This document shows positions 23,832 through 32,431 of a stretch of 64,000 nt of DNA, one piece after another. The first letter of the stretch is position 1, and each line of letters starts with the position of its first letter. Source of the stretch: a virus; IMG/VR virus record IMGVR_UViG_3300042988_001700, positions 34,489 through 98,488 of that record. The stretch is one strand, 5' to 3'. The position numbers were made by a program, and so were the translations under genes. The notes under the pieces were generated by a model. The model was not told the DNA's origin and searched no databases. It saw only the letters and a list, made by a program, of their open reading frames with translations.

Positions 23832-24059
23832 TTAGTGTGGTATTTTGTGGGTTGGAGGAAAATACACGATGTCCATATTAAATTCACGTTCTGACATAAC
23901 GTCTATTGTTATACTAACCCCTTTTGACAAAGCATATTCTTTTACTTCATCCGGAATTACACTTTCCTTTGGAAGCAGCAATGTACTTCCTTCTAAAGGC
24001 AAGCGTTTCGTTTCGTAAAACTCTACTAAATCATCGATGTATTGTTTGTTTATTAACAT
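23832..24059 (-). CDS. Small hypothetical protein
   Basis: 75 residues from ATG 24059, chosen because the longer frame runs through the next gene. No motif recognised. Confidence 0.45.
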   Translation of the reverse strand: MLINKQYIDDLVEFYETKRLPLEGSTLLLPKESVIPDEVKEYALSKGVSITIDVMSEREFNMDIVYFPPTHKIPH

Positions 24060-24072
24060 TAAGCAACCTATT

Positions 24073-24360
24073 TTATTTTTTGACTTTTCTATACATTGGA
24101 TAGTACGCTGTTTTATTCCAACGTTTTCCAACCGAAACAGTATTTCCAATAACTTTAAAAGAATCCTCTCTTGCAACATAATCGTCGGGAAGAATAACAT
24201 CCCCCTTGCGTAACGCAATATAGGTTGGGTCTTCGGGATATGAAATCTTCCTTTCGCGGATTCCTTCAACCACAGGCAGCACAGCATCTCCACCGCCAGC
24301 GACCAAACCAGCCATATGAAATTGGCGCAACTCTATATCACTAATAGCAAACCATTCCAT
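24073..24360 (-). CDS. Hypothetical protein
   Basis: 95 residues from ATG 24360 (GGAGAGTAAA). Gly-rich segment AGLVAGGGDAVLPVV followed by charged strands; not recognised. Confidence 0.5.
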   Translation of the reverse strand: MEWFAISDIELRQFHMAGLVAGGGDAVLPVVEGIRERKISYPEDPTYIALRKGDVILPDDYVAREDSFKVIGNTVSVGKRWNKTAYYPMYRKVKK

Positions 24361-24383
24361 TTTACTCTCCATTCTCCATTTAC

Positions 24384-24848
24384 CTACAATTTAATACCCT
24401 TCGAACTACACAGGTCAGTAGGGTCAAGGCACAGACCAGATTCGGTTGCGCTACGATAACGGCAAATTGCATCAGGACAACCGCAAGTTCTATCTACAAC
24501 TACTTGGCTTCTCGATGAATCGCAAGTTATCTCTTTGCCGATCTGTTTAATCCACCCACGTACCTGGCGAGCATCACGGCCATTTCCGGCACGATCGCAC
24601 CCTTTTGAAAAAGCCTCCATATCTTCAAGCATTTTTTGTATTTTTGTGGCTGGTGCCGGAACAGAAATTCCTTTCGGCTTAGATTCCTTCTGACCATTGA
24701 CCCACACCTGCAATAATTCGATAATGGCATTAGCGTCGTTAGTGGACTCTATATTAACGGCGGTCCACTGATACCCGTTGTGGGTGATACGAAGACACCA
24801 ATCGCCATACCTATCACATTCCATTTCACACCTAAACTTGTTCGACAT
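24384..24848 (-). CDS. Hypothetical protein with Cys-rich C-terminus
   Basis: 154 residues. Beta-rich N-terminus (YGDWCLRITHNGYQWTAVNI), helical middle, and a six-Cys end (ITCDSS, TCGCPDAICRYRS, LCLDPTDLC) that may bind metal. Unknown. Confidence 0.5.
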   Translation of the reverse strand: MSNKFRCEMECDRYGDWCLRITHNGYQWTAVNIESTNDANAIIELLQVWVNGQKESKPKGISVPAPATKIQKMLEDMEAFSKGCDRAGNGRDARQVRGWIKQIGKEITCDSSRSQVVVDRTCGCPDAICRYRSATESGLCLDPTDLCSSKGIKL

Positions 24849-24851
24849 ACA

Positions 24852-25109
24852 CTAAACCCCTTTATTGTTACTTAACTGTCTACTCCACCGCTCTATGTGA
24901 GCAGAGGCATGTATTGGTTCGCTATCGGCATGTTTTACAGCAAAATCGTGCATCTCGGAAGAAACCTCCAATGCGCTGTTGTGCGATAAGTTTTGAACAA
25001 CCGCCAGTTCTGCGCGAATTGCTTCCATCGCCCTGCGCAAAGCCATTGGCCTCATTTGTGGAAGCTCGACATCGACTATCTCAAGTGCTTTTTCTAAGTT
25101 CATTCCCAT
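24852..25109 (-). CDS. Small helical protein
   Basis: 85 residues from ATG 25109 (CGGAGGCGCTC). Helical, no motif recognised. Confidence 0.5.
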   Translation of the reverse strand: MGMNLEKALEIVDVELPQMRPMALRRAMEAIRAELAVVQNLSHNSALEVSSEMHDFAVKHADSEPIHASAHIERWSRQLSNNKGV

Positions 25110-25174
25110 GAGCGCCTCCGAACATAAAAATGACAAAAACTTTCAACCAACGTTCCGCAAACCCGCAAGCCGTA

Positions 25175-25444
25175 TTAAAGTGAAAACCTGCTGCCGCACT
25201 CTGGACAGAAATTCCACACGACGCTCACTCCACTCCCACCACAAACCTGACATGGCTTGAATTGCGTGTTAGGCGTAGTGCCCAACTCCACAGTTTTAAG
25301 AGCGCGAATTTGATCGCACAAAATAGCAAAGTTGTCATAATGATAAGCCATAGATTGACCGAGCGACTCTCGAACCTTGTTCTCCGCCACCATACCATCG
25401 CGCTCTGTTATCAAAGCCTGTAATTCTATAAAGTTGTTTTCCAC
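25175..25444 (-). CDS. Helical protein with C-terminal zinc ribbon, GTG start
   Basis: GTG 25444 follows TATAGGAGCGCGATC, better supported than an upstream GTG at 25492. 89 residues: a long helix, then CQVCGGSG...CPECGSRF, a standard zinc ribbon. Confidence 0.55.
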   Translation of the reverse strand: MENNFIELQALITERDGMVAENKVRESLGQSMAYHYDNFAILCDQIRALKTVELGTTPNTQFKPCQVCGGSGVSVVWNFCPECGSRFSL

Positions 25445-25537
25445 GATCGCGCTCCTATAAGTTAAAGGAATTTCGCCCAACGTTTTCCGCACTCCAGAAC
25501 GTGAGGTATTTTACCAGTAGAGCTACCCCGCATTTTG

Positions 25538-25730
25538 GGCTGCGGTTGTTGTAAGATGTATGCGGTTCTTCCATAATTTTCAGCGCGGCTAATACTCGTT
25601 CTACACTTTCTCCGGCAGTGTTGCCATCATGGGACCCGTTAACTACGAGATGTTGGTTATCCCCTTACGGGACAAGTGGGGGCCGCGCCTACAATTTCAA
25701 AGAACCGCATATTTCTTACAACGTTCAGCC
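25538..25730 (-). ncRNA. Very long structured inverted repeat
   Basis: Arms GTTGTAAG + ATGCGGTTCTT (about 25548-25570) and AAGAACCGCAT + CTTACAAC (about 25700-25722), extended by GGCTG/CAGCC, give a stem of about 23 bp with few mismatches. Inside are GCGCGGC/GCCGCGC (25583-25589 / 25682-25688) and CCCGT/ACGGG around the GGACCCGTTAACT motif. The gap 25445-25724 holds no gene. Confidence 0.5.
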
Positions 25731-25982
25731 AACACTGCGCGACAGTTTGCGCGACGGATGCACTGAACACTCCGCACCCATACACGCACCGTTAAATCGC
25801 ATATACCCACAATTCTTACCATATAAAGCGCAAATTTCGACGCTTGGCTTGTTGGACGCTGCAAACTTTTTTTCCAAATAAAGCCAGGCCGCTTTCGCTG
25901 CTTGTTTCTGCGCAATAGGATAGCACAGCCAATCGTGTTTTTGCTTCCACCACTCTTCGAAACGCTCATCTTCAGCGGCCAT
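25725..25982 (-). CDS. Hypothetical protein
   Basis: 85 residues from ATG 25982 (TTTGGAGTTCTT). EDERFEEWWKQKHDWLCYP is typical of small phage proteins; the middle has ICALYGKNCGYMRFNGACMGAEC with four Cys. The 3' end lies in the right arm of the large inverted repeat. Confidence 0.5.
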   Translation of the reverse strand: MAAEDERFEEWWKQKHDWLCYPIAQKQAAKAAWLYLEKKFAASNKPSVEICALYGKNCGYMRFNGACMGAECSVHPSRKLSRSVG

Positions 25983-26012
25983 AAGAACTCCAAAGAAAAA
26001 GTTTATTGCATT

Positions 26013-26303
26013 CCAACTTGACAAATGTATGCCGTGCTTACACTACTGGTTTCCATTTAGCACAAACACCTGCCTGCATGCTACATTCTTTATTGCCACA
26101 ACTGATGCAGCATGGCATACTTTGTTTGTTGGTTGACTGTTGAGCGAGTACAGCGGTTTTCAGAGTTTGCCACTCCTCGCAATCGCGAACAAGAACGTAC
26201 TGTGATAAAAACTTTTCAAACATACCAACCTCTATGTCTAACACGGTAAACTCCTACGAAAAAATTTAAGAGCGAAATCGCAACCAACTTGACAAAGTGT
26301 GCC
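26013..26303. repeat. Two near-identical 20-bp copies flanking a small gene
   Basis: CCAACTTGACAAA(T)GT(A/G)TGCC occurs at 26013-26033 and 26284-26303, each right after a gene stop on the minus strand. The first copy has one extra T. Confidence 0.5.
26038..26223 (-). CDS. Small Cys-rich protein
   Basis: 61 residues from ATG 26223 (AGAGGTTGGT). C-terminal CCISCGNKECSMQAGVC could bind zinc. Unknown. Confidence 0.45.
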   Translation of the reverse strand: MFEKFLSQYVLVRDCEEWQTLKTAVLAQQSTNKQSMPCCISCGNKECSMQAGVCAKWKPVV

Positions 26304-26304
26304 A

Positions 26305-27903
26305 TTAACCACATTTAATTTCAATATCATCAAAAACAACCGGAATCAACTCTTTAAACTTTTTAAGCATCGGAATCGTAAGCTCAAGCATCTGAGGATG
26401 TGGCTTTCCACTTTCCCCGGCAGCACGCAACTTAAAAAACTTGCGCCACTCCCTCAAATTTGCAGTTAAAAACATCTCGGTCTTTGTGCTCCTATTCAGG
26501 ACCGACCGCGCCATCTGGGGAGATTCACCAAGCTCTATCAATTTAAGATAGCTCTTTTCAGCGCTCTTGCACGCATCAATCCATACCGAAGCCGATTCCG
26601 GGTTCTTAAAATGCTCAATAGGATCAATGAACGTAACTGAATTATCAAATTTGTCCTTTGAATAGTTGCAGTTATGAACAACGACACCGTTAGACACAAA
26701 ATTTTTAAAATCAGACATAACAGACACATCATAAACATCTACAAACCCAACCGATTCTATTGATACAATTTTATCAAAAAATATAGTTTCCAAATTTTTC
26801 GAATGAATTCTAAAATGACACGAAGCACAAGTAGTTATTAAATTCTCTACAGCATTATTATTGCGATCACCATCTACGTGATGAACATTTAGTCCAGTTT
26901 CAGAAGAGCATATTTCGCATTTGTTTTTTTGTATTTTTCTATAAGACCCTTTTCCAAGTTTATACAATCTATCTTTTTTTTGTTTTCCAGTATAACGACC
27001 CTCATTCCAATGGTTTTCACGTAAAGAATTTATTTGTCTTTTTACCCTTTCGTCCGAACCGTCCAACCCAGCGTTCCAAGGTTTTCTGCCAATATTAAAA
27101 TAGCTTTTTGGTTTTTTTGGCAACTTATGTTTTCTAACCCAACTCTTAATAGCAGACAACCCAAAGCCAAACTCTCTACTTATATCTACTGCCGTTTTGT
27201 TCAACACATTATACTGGTTATATAGCCAATCCCTGTTCTTATAAAGAAGACAAGACCCATTTACGGCGACGCATCCACCAACAAGCAACTCCTTGACTGC
27301 CACATATCCGTAATCAGTATATATTTTATGATCAGCAGTAGCTACAATAGAATACCCCAAAAAAGTATTTATTTTAATAACAGGCTTTACTCCAGAATAA
27401 AAAATATCGTTGATTTTACAAAATTGCAACTCTCCAGTGCGCTCATTATATTGACGTATTCCAATTCTTTTCCACGAACCATTACAAGAATTTATCTTCT
27501 TTTTATACAAATCACTTAGCGTTAATCCATAATGAGGATTTTTTGTGGTTAGTTTCATGTTTCCAGCAACACAGTATCTCGTACTTTCTTGCGATACCCC
27601 CGGATTCCATTCCATATCGAATACAAAATCGTCATCAACATGGACAAGCCGATGCCTAGTCCACTCCTGGCTCACGCCAAGGTCGCAAATAACCTTGACA
27701 CTAACAGAAACATGCTCAAGCATCGATTCGTGCCCACCGTCTATCGCGTGACTTTTAACAAAAGAATACGCAGGGTTTATTCCCGGCAAACAACCATCTT
27801 TAGAAGACTTGTAACAGGTCCTTCCGGCCTCCTCAATATGATTAAGAGCAATAAATCCCGGAAATAACATTTTTACAGTGAACTCAGAAAGCATAATATT
27901 CAT
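26305..27903 (-). CDS. thyX: Flavin-dependent thymidylate synthase ThyX, intein-containing
   Basis: 532-residue precursor from ATG 27903, overlapping the upstream TGA. It makes dTMP from dUMP using FAD, NADPH and methylene-tetrahydrofolate. Extein motifs: GGHESMLEHVSVSVKV, EWTRHRLVH (the RHR motif) and GVSQESTRY|CNYSKDKF, the substrate-binding segment split by the intein at residues 111-411. The spliced enzyme is 231 residues, normal for ThyX. SVLNRSTKTEMFLTANLREWRKFFKLR is the C-terminal signature. Confidence 0.95.
   Translation of the reverse strand: MNIMLSEFTVKMLFPGFIALNHIEEAGRTCYKSSKDGCLPGINPAYSFVKSHAIDGGHESMLEHVSVSVKVICDLGVSQEWTRHRLVHVDDDFVFDMEWNPGVSQESTRYCVAGNMKLTTKNPHYGLTLSDLYKKKINSCNGSWKRIGIRQYNERTGELQFCKINDIFYSGVKPVIKINTFLGYSIVATADHKIYTDYGYVAVKELLVGGCVAVNGSCLLYKNRDWLYNQYNVLNKTAVDISREFGFGLSAIKSWVRKHKLPKKPKSYFNIGRKPWNAGLDGSDERVKRQINSLRENHWNEGRYTGKQKKDRLYKLGKGSYRKIQKNKCEICSSETGLNVHHVDGDRNNNAVENLITTCASCHFRIHSKNLETIFFDKIVSIESVGFVDVYDVSVMSDFKNFVSNGVVVHNCNYSKDKFDNSVTFIDPIEHFKNPESASVWIDACKSAEKSYLKLIELGESPQMARSVLNRSTKTEMFLTANLREWRKFFKLRAAGESGKPHPQMLELTIPMLKKFKELIPVVFDDIEIKCG
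26671..27573 (-). mobile_element. Class 1 intein with HNH endonuclease in ThyX
   Basis: 301 residues, precursor 111-411. Starts Cys111 (CVAGNMKLT), ends VVVHN|C with His410-Asn411 and Cys412. Contains an HNH nuclease: CEICSS...LNVHHVDGDRNNNAVENLITTCASCHFRIH. A block F-like VYDVSV..FKNFVSNG precedes the end. Removal rejoins STRY-CNYS in the active site. Confidence 0.92.
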
Positions 27904-28502
27904 CGTACACCAACCTCGTCGGACAACAAGAGTATTAACGCACTGATCTTTCCCATACAGTCCCAAGCCTTCCTGATGTGCGCCTGAATGCTTCCGCGAC
28001 TATTTTCACCAGCAGCACTTCTAACCACGGTCAACTTCTCTGATTCTATTTGATATATAAGGCACAGCCTTTCACACGCTCTAACAACACTGGTAGTGTC
28101 TTGATATTTATTAAGCAATAACCAGTGCATATAGCGTATCTGATCATCACAATCCATTTCAGCCGTCTTCTTGTATAAAACATTCGAATACAATAGCGAC
28201 CGAACAGCGGCAATATCACGATCGAATTGGTCTATAACTATACCCTCCGGGCTTTTTGGATCTATTGTCACCATCCGCATAGACACATTGGCAGAAGGAA
28301 CAGCGACCGGATCTTTTTTTGCACGATCAAGCGCAATAGAATCATCAAGACGCTTCTTTTCGACAGAAGCCTTATAAGCAGCTTCAGCATCACCAAAACC
28401 AGAAACATCGATAGCAGGAACGCGACGATTCATAACCACCGAACCATCACCAGAGAAAGACACCAACGAAAAGCACAAAACAAACAAAAAAACCTTAAAC
28501 AT
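27900..28502 (-). CDS. Exported protein, unknown
   Basis: 200 residues with a signal peptide (MFKVFLFVLCFSLVSFSG). The rest is helical, with Arg/Lys-rich RKAWDCMGK near the end. GGAGGTTTT precedes ATG 28502. Stop overlaps the thyX start by 4 nt, so the two are coupled. Confidence 0.55.
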   Translation of the reverse strand: MFKVFLFVLCFSLVSFSGDGSVVMNRRVPAIDVSGFGDAEAAYKASVEKKRLDDSIALDRAKKDPVAVPSANVSMRMVTIDPKSPEGIVIDQFDRDIAAVRSLLYSNVLYKKTAEMDCDDQIRYMHWLLLNKYQDTTSVVRACERLCLIYQIESEKLTVVRSAAGENSRGSIQAHIRKAWDCMGKISALILLLSDEVGVR

Positions 28503-28525
28503 AAAACCTCCAAAAAAAATAAATT

Positions 28526-28593
28526 AAAAAAACGTGTATGCTACGTTCAGTGTGGCGTGCTATTTAGATCCAGCATTCCCGGAACAGAACACG
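28526..28593 (-). promoter_or_regulatory. Terminator-like hairpin in 5' leader (attenuator candidate)
   Basis: CGTGT/ACACG (28533-28537 / 28589-28593) and GTTC/GAAC (28545-28548 / 28582-28585) followed on the minus strand by seven T (28526-28532), then GGAGG and ATG 28502. It sits between the promoter at 28667-28695 and its first gene. Confidence 0.45.
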
Positions 28594-28666
28594 CACCGCA
28601 TAAGTCGTCACCTATTTTTTCACCAGCACCTATAGTCGCATACACATTAGATATTAACATGCCATT

Positions 28667-28695
28667 AATATAACTAATGGAGATTATATTGTCAA
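28667..28695 (-). promoter_or_regulatory. Promoter with dyad, upstream of exported protein and thyX
   Basis: -35 TTGACA (28690-28695), 17-nt spacer, -10 TATATT (28667-28672); internal TATAAT-N8-GTTATA. Confidence 0.8.
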
Positions 28696-28719
28696 GTTAC
28701 TTGTTTTCTATTTTAAAAT

Positions 28720-28797
28720 AAAAAAAGCCCTTGCTTTTCACTATCCTACGCACGCTCTCCGGCGGGTATATTTCCATAGGATTAGATACGCAAGGGC
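28720..28797 (-). terminator. Intrinsic terminator with branched apex
   Basis: GCCCTTGC (28727-28734) pairs with GCAAGGGC (28790-28797); inner ATCCTA/TAGGAT (28743-28748 / 28777-28782); seven T follow on the minus strand. Ends the transcript of the DUF1351-like gene. Confidence 0.8.
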
Positions 28798-28821
28798 ACC
28801 TACACAGGCACTACTGGCCGT

Positions 28822-29775
28822 TTATTTTGTCAACATAGTAATAACATGACGAACATTTACCGCTGCAACGCGAAGCCACATTGAATGATCATGGTCGGTA
28901 TCGGCAAACTTGTCAGCGGCAATACCAAGTTCGCAAGCGATTATGTTCAGTGTTTCGACAGCCTCTTCGTTTCCCTTGGAAGACAAAGCCTTTATCTCGT
29001 CCAACTTTTTTTTGGCAGCAATCTCTGAATTGCGCTTTTCGTCTTCGACGCGCTTTCTTTCGATAGCAGCATTCCTTTCTGCCAATTCTCTTTGCGCCTT
29101 TATTTCAGCATCAGCCTTTGCCTTCTGGTCGCGAAGAAGCTTTTCGGACGCCTCTTTTTGACGATTGATTTCTGCTTCTGCATCTTGCCTTGCCTTTTGC
29201 GCTTCCATTTTAGCCTGAGCCTCCTTGCGCATAGCCTCTCTTTCGGCAGCCTCTCTTTCATGGCGCTCTTTTGCTATAACGCGCTCTCGCTCTTCGGCCT
29301 CACGACGCAACCGATCATTTTCGAGCTGCATGGCGTACCTGGCTTCCGCCTCCGCCTTTTCTTTTGCAACGCGCTCATGCTCTAAGCGTGCTGCCTCGAC
29401 ATCAGCCAACCGCTTTTCCTCCTGCTTGGCAAGTATCTCGACGTACTTTTCCTGCTTCTCAAGGTACTCTTCTATCGGCTCTATCAATTCAGTCAATGTT
29501 TTGGCTATTCGGTCGATTGCTTTTCCAGCCTCAAGATATTCAGCCTTTAGAGCTTTCCGTTTTCTTTCAACAGCAACGCGCTTATCACGCAAAAACAGTC
29601 TTCCCTCCCGAGCCAGTTTCATTTCCTTTAATTGAATTGGATTTGTCACAACAATTGTTTTAGCTTTTGACTTCCACTCTTCTGCCATAGCGAAAAAATC
29701 ACCAAAATCATCAAGTAATTCCGCTGCTTTTGATTCGCTGAGACCATCAACCAACTGCAATGTTTTTTGTTCCAC
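28822..29775 (-). CDS. DUF1351-like coiled-coil protein
   Basis: GTG 29775 follows AAAAGGAAGTTGGTT and gives 317 residues; longer frames run into the upstream gene. The N-terminal part KTIVVTNPIQLKEMKLAREGRLFLRDKRVAVERKRK, then a long Glu/Lys/Arg/Ala coiled coil (about residues 95-260) and a small helical end, matches the DUF1351 layout found in phage recombination regions. It probably acts as a structural or annealing accessory; the function is not established. Confidence 0.7.
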   Translation of the reverse strand: MEQKTLQLVDGLSESKAAELLDDFGDFFAMAEEWKSKAKTIVVTNPIQLKEMKLAREGRLFLRDKRVAVERKRKALKAEYLEAGKAIDRIAKTLTELIEPIEEYLEKQEKYVEILAKQEEKRLADVEAARLEHERVAKEKAEAEARYAMQLENDRLRREAEERERVIAKERHEREAAEREAMRKEAQAKMEAQKARQDAEAEINRQKEASEKLLRDQKAKADAEIKAQRELAERNAAIERKRVEDEKRNSEIAAKKKLDEIKALSSKGNEEAVETLNIIACELGIAADKFADTDHDHSMWLRVAAVNVRHVITMLTK

Positions 29776-30388
29776 AACCAACTTCCTTTTTAACGTTTTG
29801 TTTAAGGTGAATATTCTTGCAATAACTTTTCTCAAACACACTGTCAACCCACGACTGATCGTGAGGCAAAGCACCCTTTCCCGTCATAGCTCCAACTATA
29901 ACAAGTTCAAACCTATCGCTTATTGAATATTTTACCATACCAAGAATAGGTTCGATACTCAAAAATGGACGCCTACCAACCTTGGCAAACCAATCAACAT
30001 GTTCATAGTTTGAATCATTAATATGCGTTACAGTCAATCCACACATGACGTTTTTTGGAATATTAATTCCCATATAAGCGCCCGGAGACTTAGATAAAAA
30101 CATAAACGTATGCTGAGGACACTCGAAACAAACTTTCATGACAGCAAGCTTTTCGTCAATTGTCCAATACGCGATATCTGTCATCGATCCGACAAATATA
30201 ACTGTATGAGAAGTTATTTTCTTTGGCTGATCCAACCGTTCAGGGTGAAAGACTATCTTCTCGAAAGGTATCTTGTAAAACCTATTATACATTTTTTTAG
30301 CGTAGCAATAGTGGCATTTTCTGAGACACCCGACAACAGGATTCCAAGTATAGACAAGTCCCGGCCAATCTATGTTTGTTCTATTCAT
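29747..30388 (-). CDS. DUF5131 / phage Gp37-Gp68 radical SAM-type protein
   Basis: 213 residues. NIDWPGLVYTWNPVVGCLRKCHYCYAKKMY carries the W-x-P-V-x-G-C start and a CxxxCxxC cluster (Cys21, Cys25, Cys28) of the DUF5131 family, distant relatives of radical SAM enzymes widely carried by phages. VIFVGSMTDI and HTFMFLSKSP are also family-like. The reaction is unknown. It overlaps both neighbours. Confidence 0.8.
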   Translation of the reverse strand: MNRTNIDWPGLVYTWNPVVGCLRKCHYCYAKKMYNRFYKIPFEKIVFHPERLDQPKKITSHTVIFVGSMTDIAYWTIDEKLAVMKVCFECPQHTFMFLSKSPGAYMGINIPKNVMCGLTVTHINDSNYEHVDWFAKVGRRPFLSIEPILGMVKYSISDRFELVIVGAMTGKGALPHDQSWVDSVFEKSYCKNIHLKQNVKKEVGCGTKNIAVG

Positions 30389-30926
30389 TTTTCTTTAACC
30401 CTGGAACCGGTCCTCCAAAGTGCATTCCACCAGCAAGCCGAAGAATGTTGTATCCAAGGGTAGCGCGGTCTATTTCGTCAATATTCCCGGCAGCACAATC
30501 GATATAGATCGCCTTATACATCTGATCACACGCCTTGCGACCAAGAGTTAGCGGCATAGGTTCATCGTATTTACCAATTATATTTAACTCATACGGAACA
30601 TTTGTATTCTTTTTTCCACCTTCCGTGCGATACAAAAGATCATGAACCAGAGCAGCCATGCGGCAAATGCCATCAGGAGACATTTTTACAATTGACCAGA
30701 ATATTGACGGAACAGATTGGCCATCACAAATAAAACCTTCAGATATGCTGATCCTAAACATAGAGGTATCATTGGGGCACCCTTTTTTTGTTTTAAAGGA
30801 TGCCAGCCAACGATACTCTACAGGAGCATACAGTTTGTATATGCGCTCGTCAATCGGGCGAATATCAGGCATATCTTTGTTTTTATTCATCGTCCAAGCA
30901 ACAGAAACAAACTCTTCAATGTGCAT
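30381..30926 (-). CDS. DUF1353 phage protein
   Basis: 181 residues from ATG 30926 (GGGGAAATA; TAATG overlap). Contains ISEGFICDGQSVPSIFWSIV, then AALVHDLLYRTEGG and CDQMYKAIYI, the DUF1353 order with conserved Asp and His. Members are phage proteins of unknown role, sometimes suggested to be tail or lysis associated. Confidence 0.75.
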   Translation of the reverse strand: MHIEEFVSVAWTMNKNKDMPDIRPIDERIYKLYAPVEYRWLASFKTKKGCPNDTSMFRISISEGFICDGQSVPSIFWSIVKMSPDGICRMAALVHDLLYRTEGGKKNTNVPYELNIIGKYDEPMPLTLGRKACDQMYKAIYIDCAAGNIDEIDRATLGYNILRLAGGMHFGGPVPGLKKNE

Positions 30927-31696
30927 TATTTCCCCGTAGATTGAAATTCCCAAGAATTATCTTGGACAACCATATTGATCGACCCATAATACATGTTGAC
31001 ACCAAGATCTCCACACTTATCCTCAATCGTCTCTCGGATTGCGTTAGTTATCTGCTCGTCAATACCAACACTCCGAAAAGAAAACGATATCGTAATGTCG
31101 CCATTGTTTTCGGAAAACGCGAATGTAGGTTCTGCGGAAATCTTTACAACAGAATCACACAGCTTCAATATCGGAACAGTGACAGATATTTCGGTAGGAT
31201 AATCGGCAAGTTCTTTCCCGCCGACTTTGCTTGTAACCATGTAAACATAATTGCCCCGATCATCCTTCTGGCGATTGACTTCTGTTACCTTCTGAAGAGA
31301 CAAACTTCTTGCCATTGCAAGAATCTGCATGCTTCTCGAATCAATATACTTTCGCAAATTGATAAACTGGCTTTCAATCTGGCTCAGGCTAAAACTATTC
31401 GAACTAAACAGGTTTTGCACCAAATGCAATTGCTCTGTTTTTTCGATTCTGCATTCGGCCACAGGTACGCAATATCGACTAACGGCGACCTCGCGCAATG
31501 AAATGTGGTTGTCGCTATAAAATAACGAGAACCCATTGTTCCCCCTGAATTTTTCACAATAATCAACGAAAGACTCAAGAGAAGACGTTTTAAAAGTCGA
31601 ACTTGTATGATCCTGAAGCACGCGATACGAAGATCCGTTCAGAATCTCAACTTTTGCCGCACCATCCTTTGCAACAACAACAACTTTATTTTCCAT
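30926..31696 (-). CDS. DUF2303-like protein
   Basis: 256 residues from ATG 31696, preceded by AAGGGGGAG. SSYRVLQDHTSSTFKTSSLESFVDYCEKF..FSLFYSDNH resembles the DUF2303 head; ADYPTEISVTVPILK and the later beta-rich part fit the end. In other phages this family sits with recombination genes. Confidence 0.55.
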   Translation of the reverse strand: MENKVVVVAKDGAAKVEILNGSSYRVLQDHTSSTFKTSSLESFVDYCEKFRGNNGFSLFYSDNHISLREVAVSRYCVPVAECRIEKTEQLHLVQNLFSSNSFSLSQIESQFINLRKYIDSRSMQILAMARSLSLQKVTEVNRQKDDRGNYVYMVTSKVGGKELADYPTEISVTVPILKLCDSVVKISAEPTFAFSENNGDITISFSFRSVGIDEQITNAIRETIEDKCGDLGVNMYYGSINMVVQDNSWEFQSTGK

Positions 31697-32042
31697 TGCC
31701 ATCTCCCCCTTGAACTTTGAATTCGAATTCATCTTTGAACATGTCAAGCTGCAACATTCCTTCGACAACCGAAACTGAATCGCTTATGATCGTTCCTTGC
31801 GAATCAACTTCGACGGGAACCTTTATCGATTGCCGGGGAGGAGTAGCAATTTTGACGTTAAACATTACCTGGCCAAACCGGTCCTGGTCTCGGTTGGGTG
31901 GAGAAACAGTTATTGTCGCCGTAACCTTGCACTCTTTACCGCGATCAAAAGCCTGCTTCTGAGCATCTTCGAACGCCTCTTGCATCCACTGAGCGAACCG
32001 GCCACTTCCAATCTCGTAAAAAGCCAACTTCCTTTTTACCAT
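31686..32042 (-). CDS. Hypothetical protein
   Basis: 118 residues from ATG 32042 (TTGGAGAATAAC). Beta-rich centre (CKVTATITVSPPNRDQD, VMFNVKIATPPRQSIKVPVEV) and a Gly/Asp-rich tail. Not recognised. Confidence 0.5.
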   Translation of the reverse strand: MVKRKLAFYEIGSGRFAQWMQEAFEDAQKQAFDRGKECKVTATITVSPPNRDQDRFGQVMFNVKIATPPRQSIKVPVEVDSQGTIISDSVSVVEGMLQLDMFKDEFEFKVQGGDGNGK

Positions 32043-32043
32043 G

Positions 32044-32391
32044 TTATTCTCCAATACTATCCGGCGCAACGCCGACAGTGTAGGTTTGTAGATCACCACA
32101 CGGCAAAACACTCGGAATAGTGTTTTCAGCATCAGAAAGAATACCATTCATAACAACATGCGCACGCTTTACCAGCACCCGGCGAGAAGCAGAAAGAGCA
32201 TCACGTATCAACGAAGAAACGGCTTCGGCTGTCTCGGAATCAAGCTTGTCAGTAACAAGAACATCCTTTACCTTCACCCCGAAACGGCCAAGGCTATTTA
32301 CGCTTGTGGTGATTTTAACATCACCAATTTCGTCGGCAGCGCGCACCAAAAGCTCTGCCATTTTAAGACGGTCGAAAAGAGACTCACCCAT
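32044..32391 (-). CDS. Hypothetical protein
   Basis: 115 residues from ATG 32391 (TTGGAGGTTTT). Alpha-helical start (LFDRLKMAELLVRAADEIG), beta middle; possibly related in layout to its downstream neighbour. Unknown. Confidence 0.5.
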   Translation of the reverse strand: MGESLFDRLKMAELLVRAADEIGDVKITTSVNSLGRFGVKVKDVLVTDKLDSETAEAVSSLIRDALSASRRVLVKRAHVVMNGILSDAENTIPSVLPCGDLQTYTVGVAPDSIGE

Positions 32392-32431
32392 AAAACCTCC
32401 AATAAAATTTTTAACAGAACACACCACAAAT

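Noticed and set aside
25476-25540. tRNA-like sequence (GGGGTAGCTCTACTGGTAAAATACC)
   Set aside because: Only a D-arm resemblance; no acceptor or T-arm can be paired, so it is not called as a tRNA.
28910-29635. Plus-strand frames opposite the DUF1351-like gene
   Set aside because: Open only because the coiled-coil gene is rich in Glu/Ala/Lys codons; no SD sites and low-complexity Ser/Arg content.
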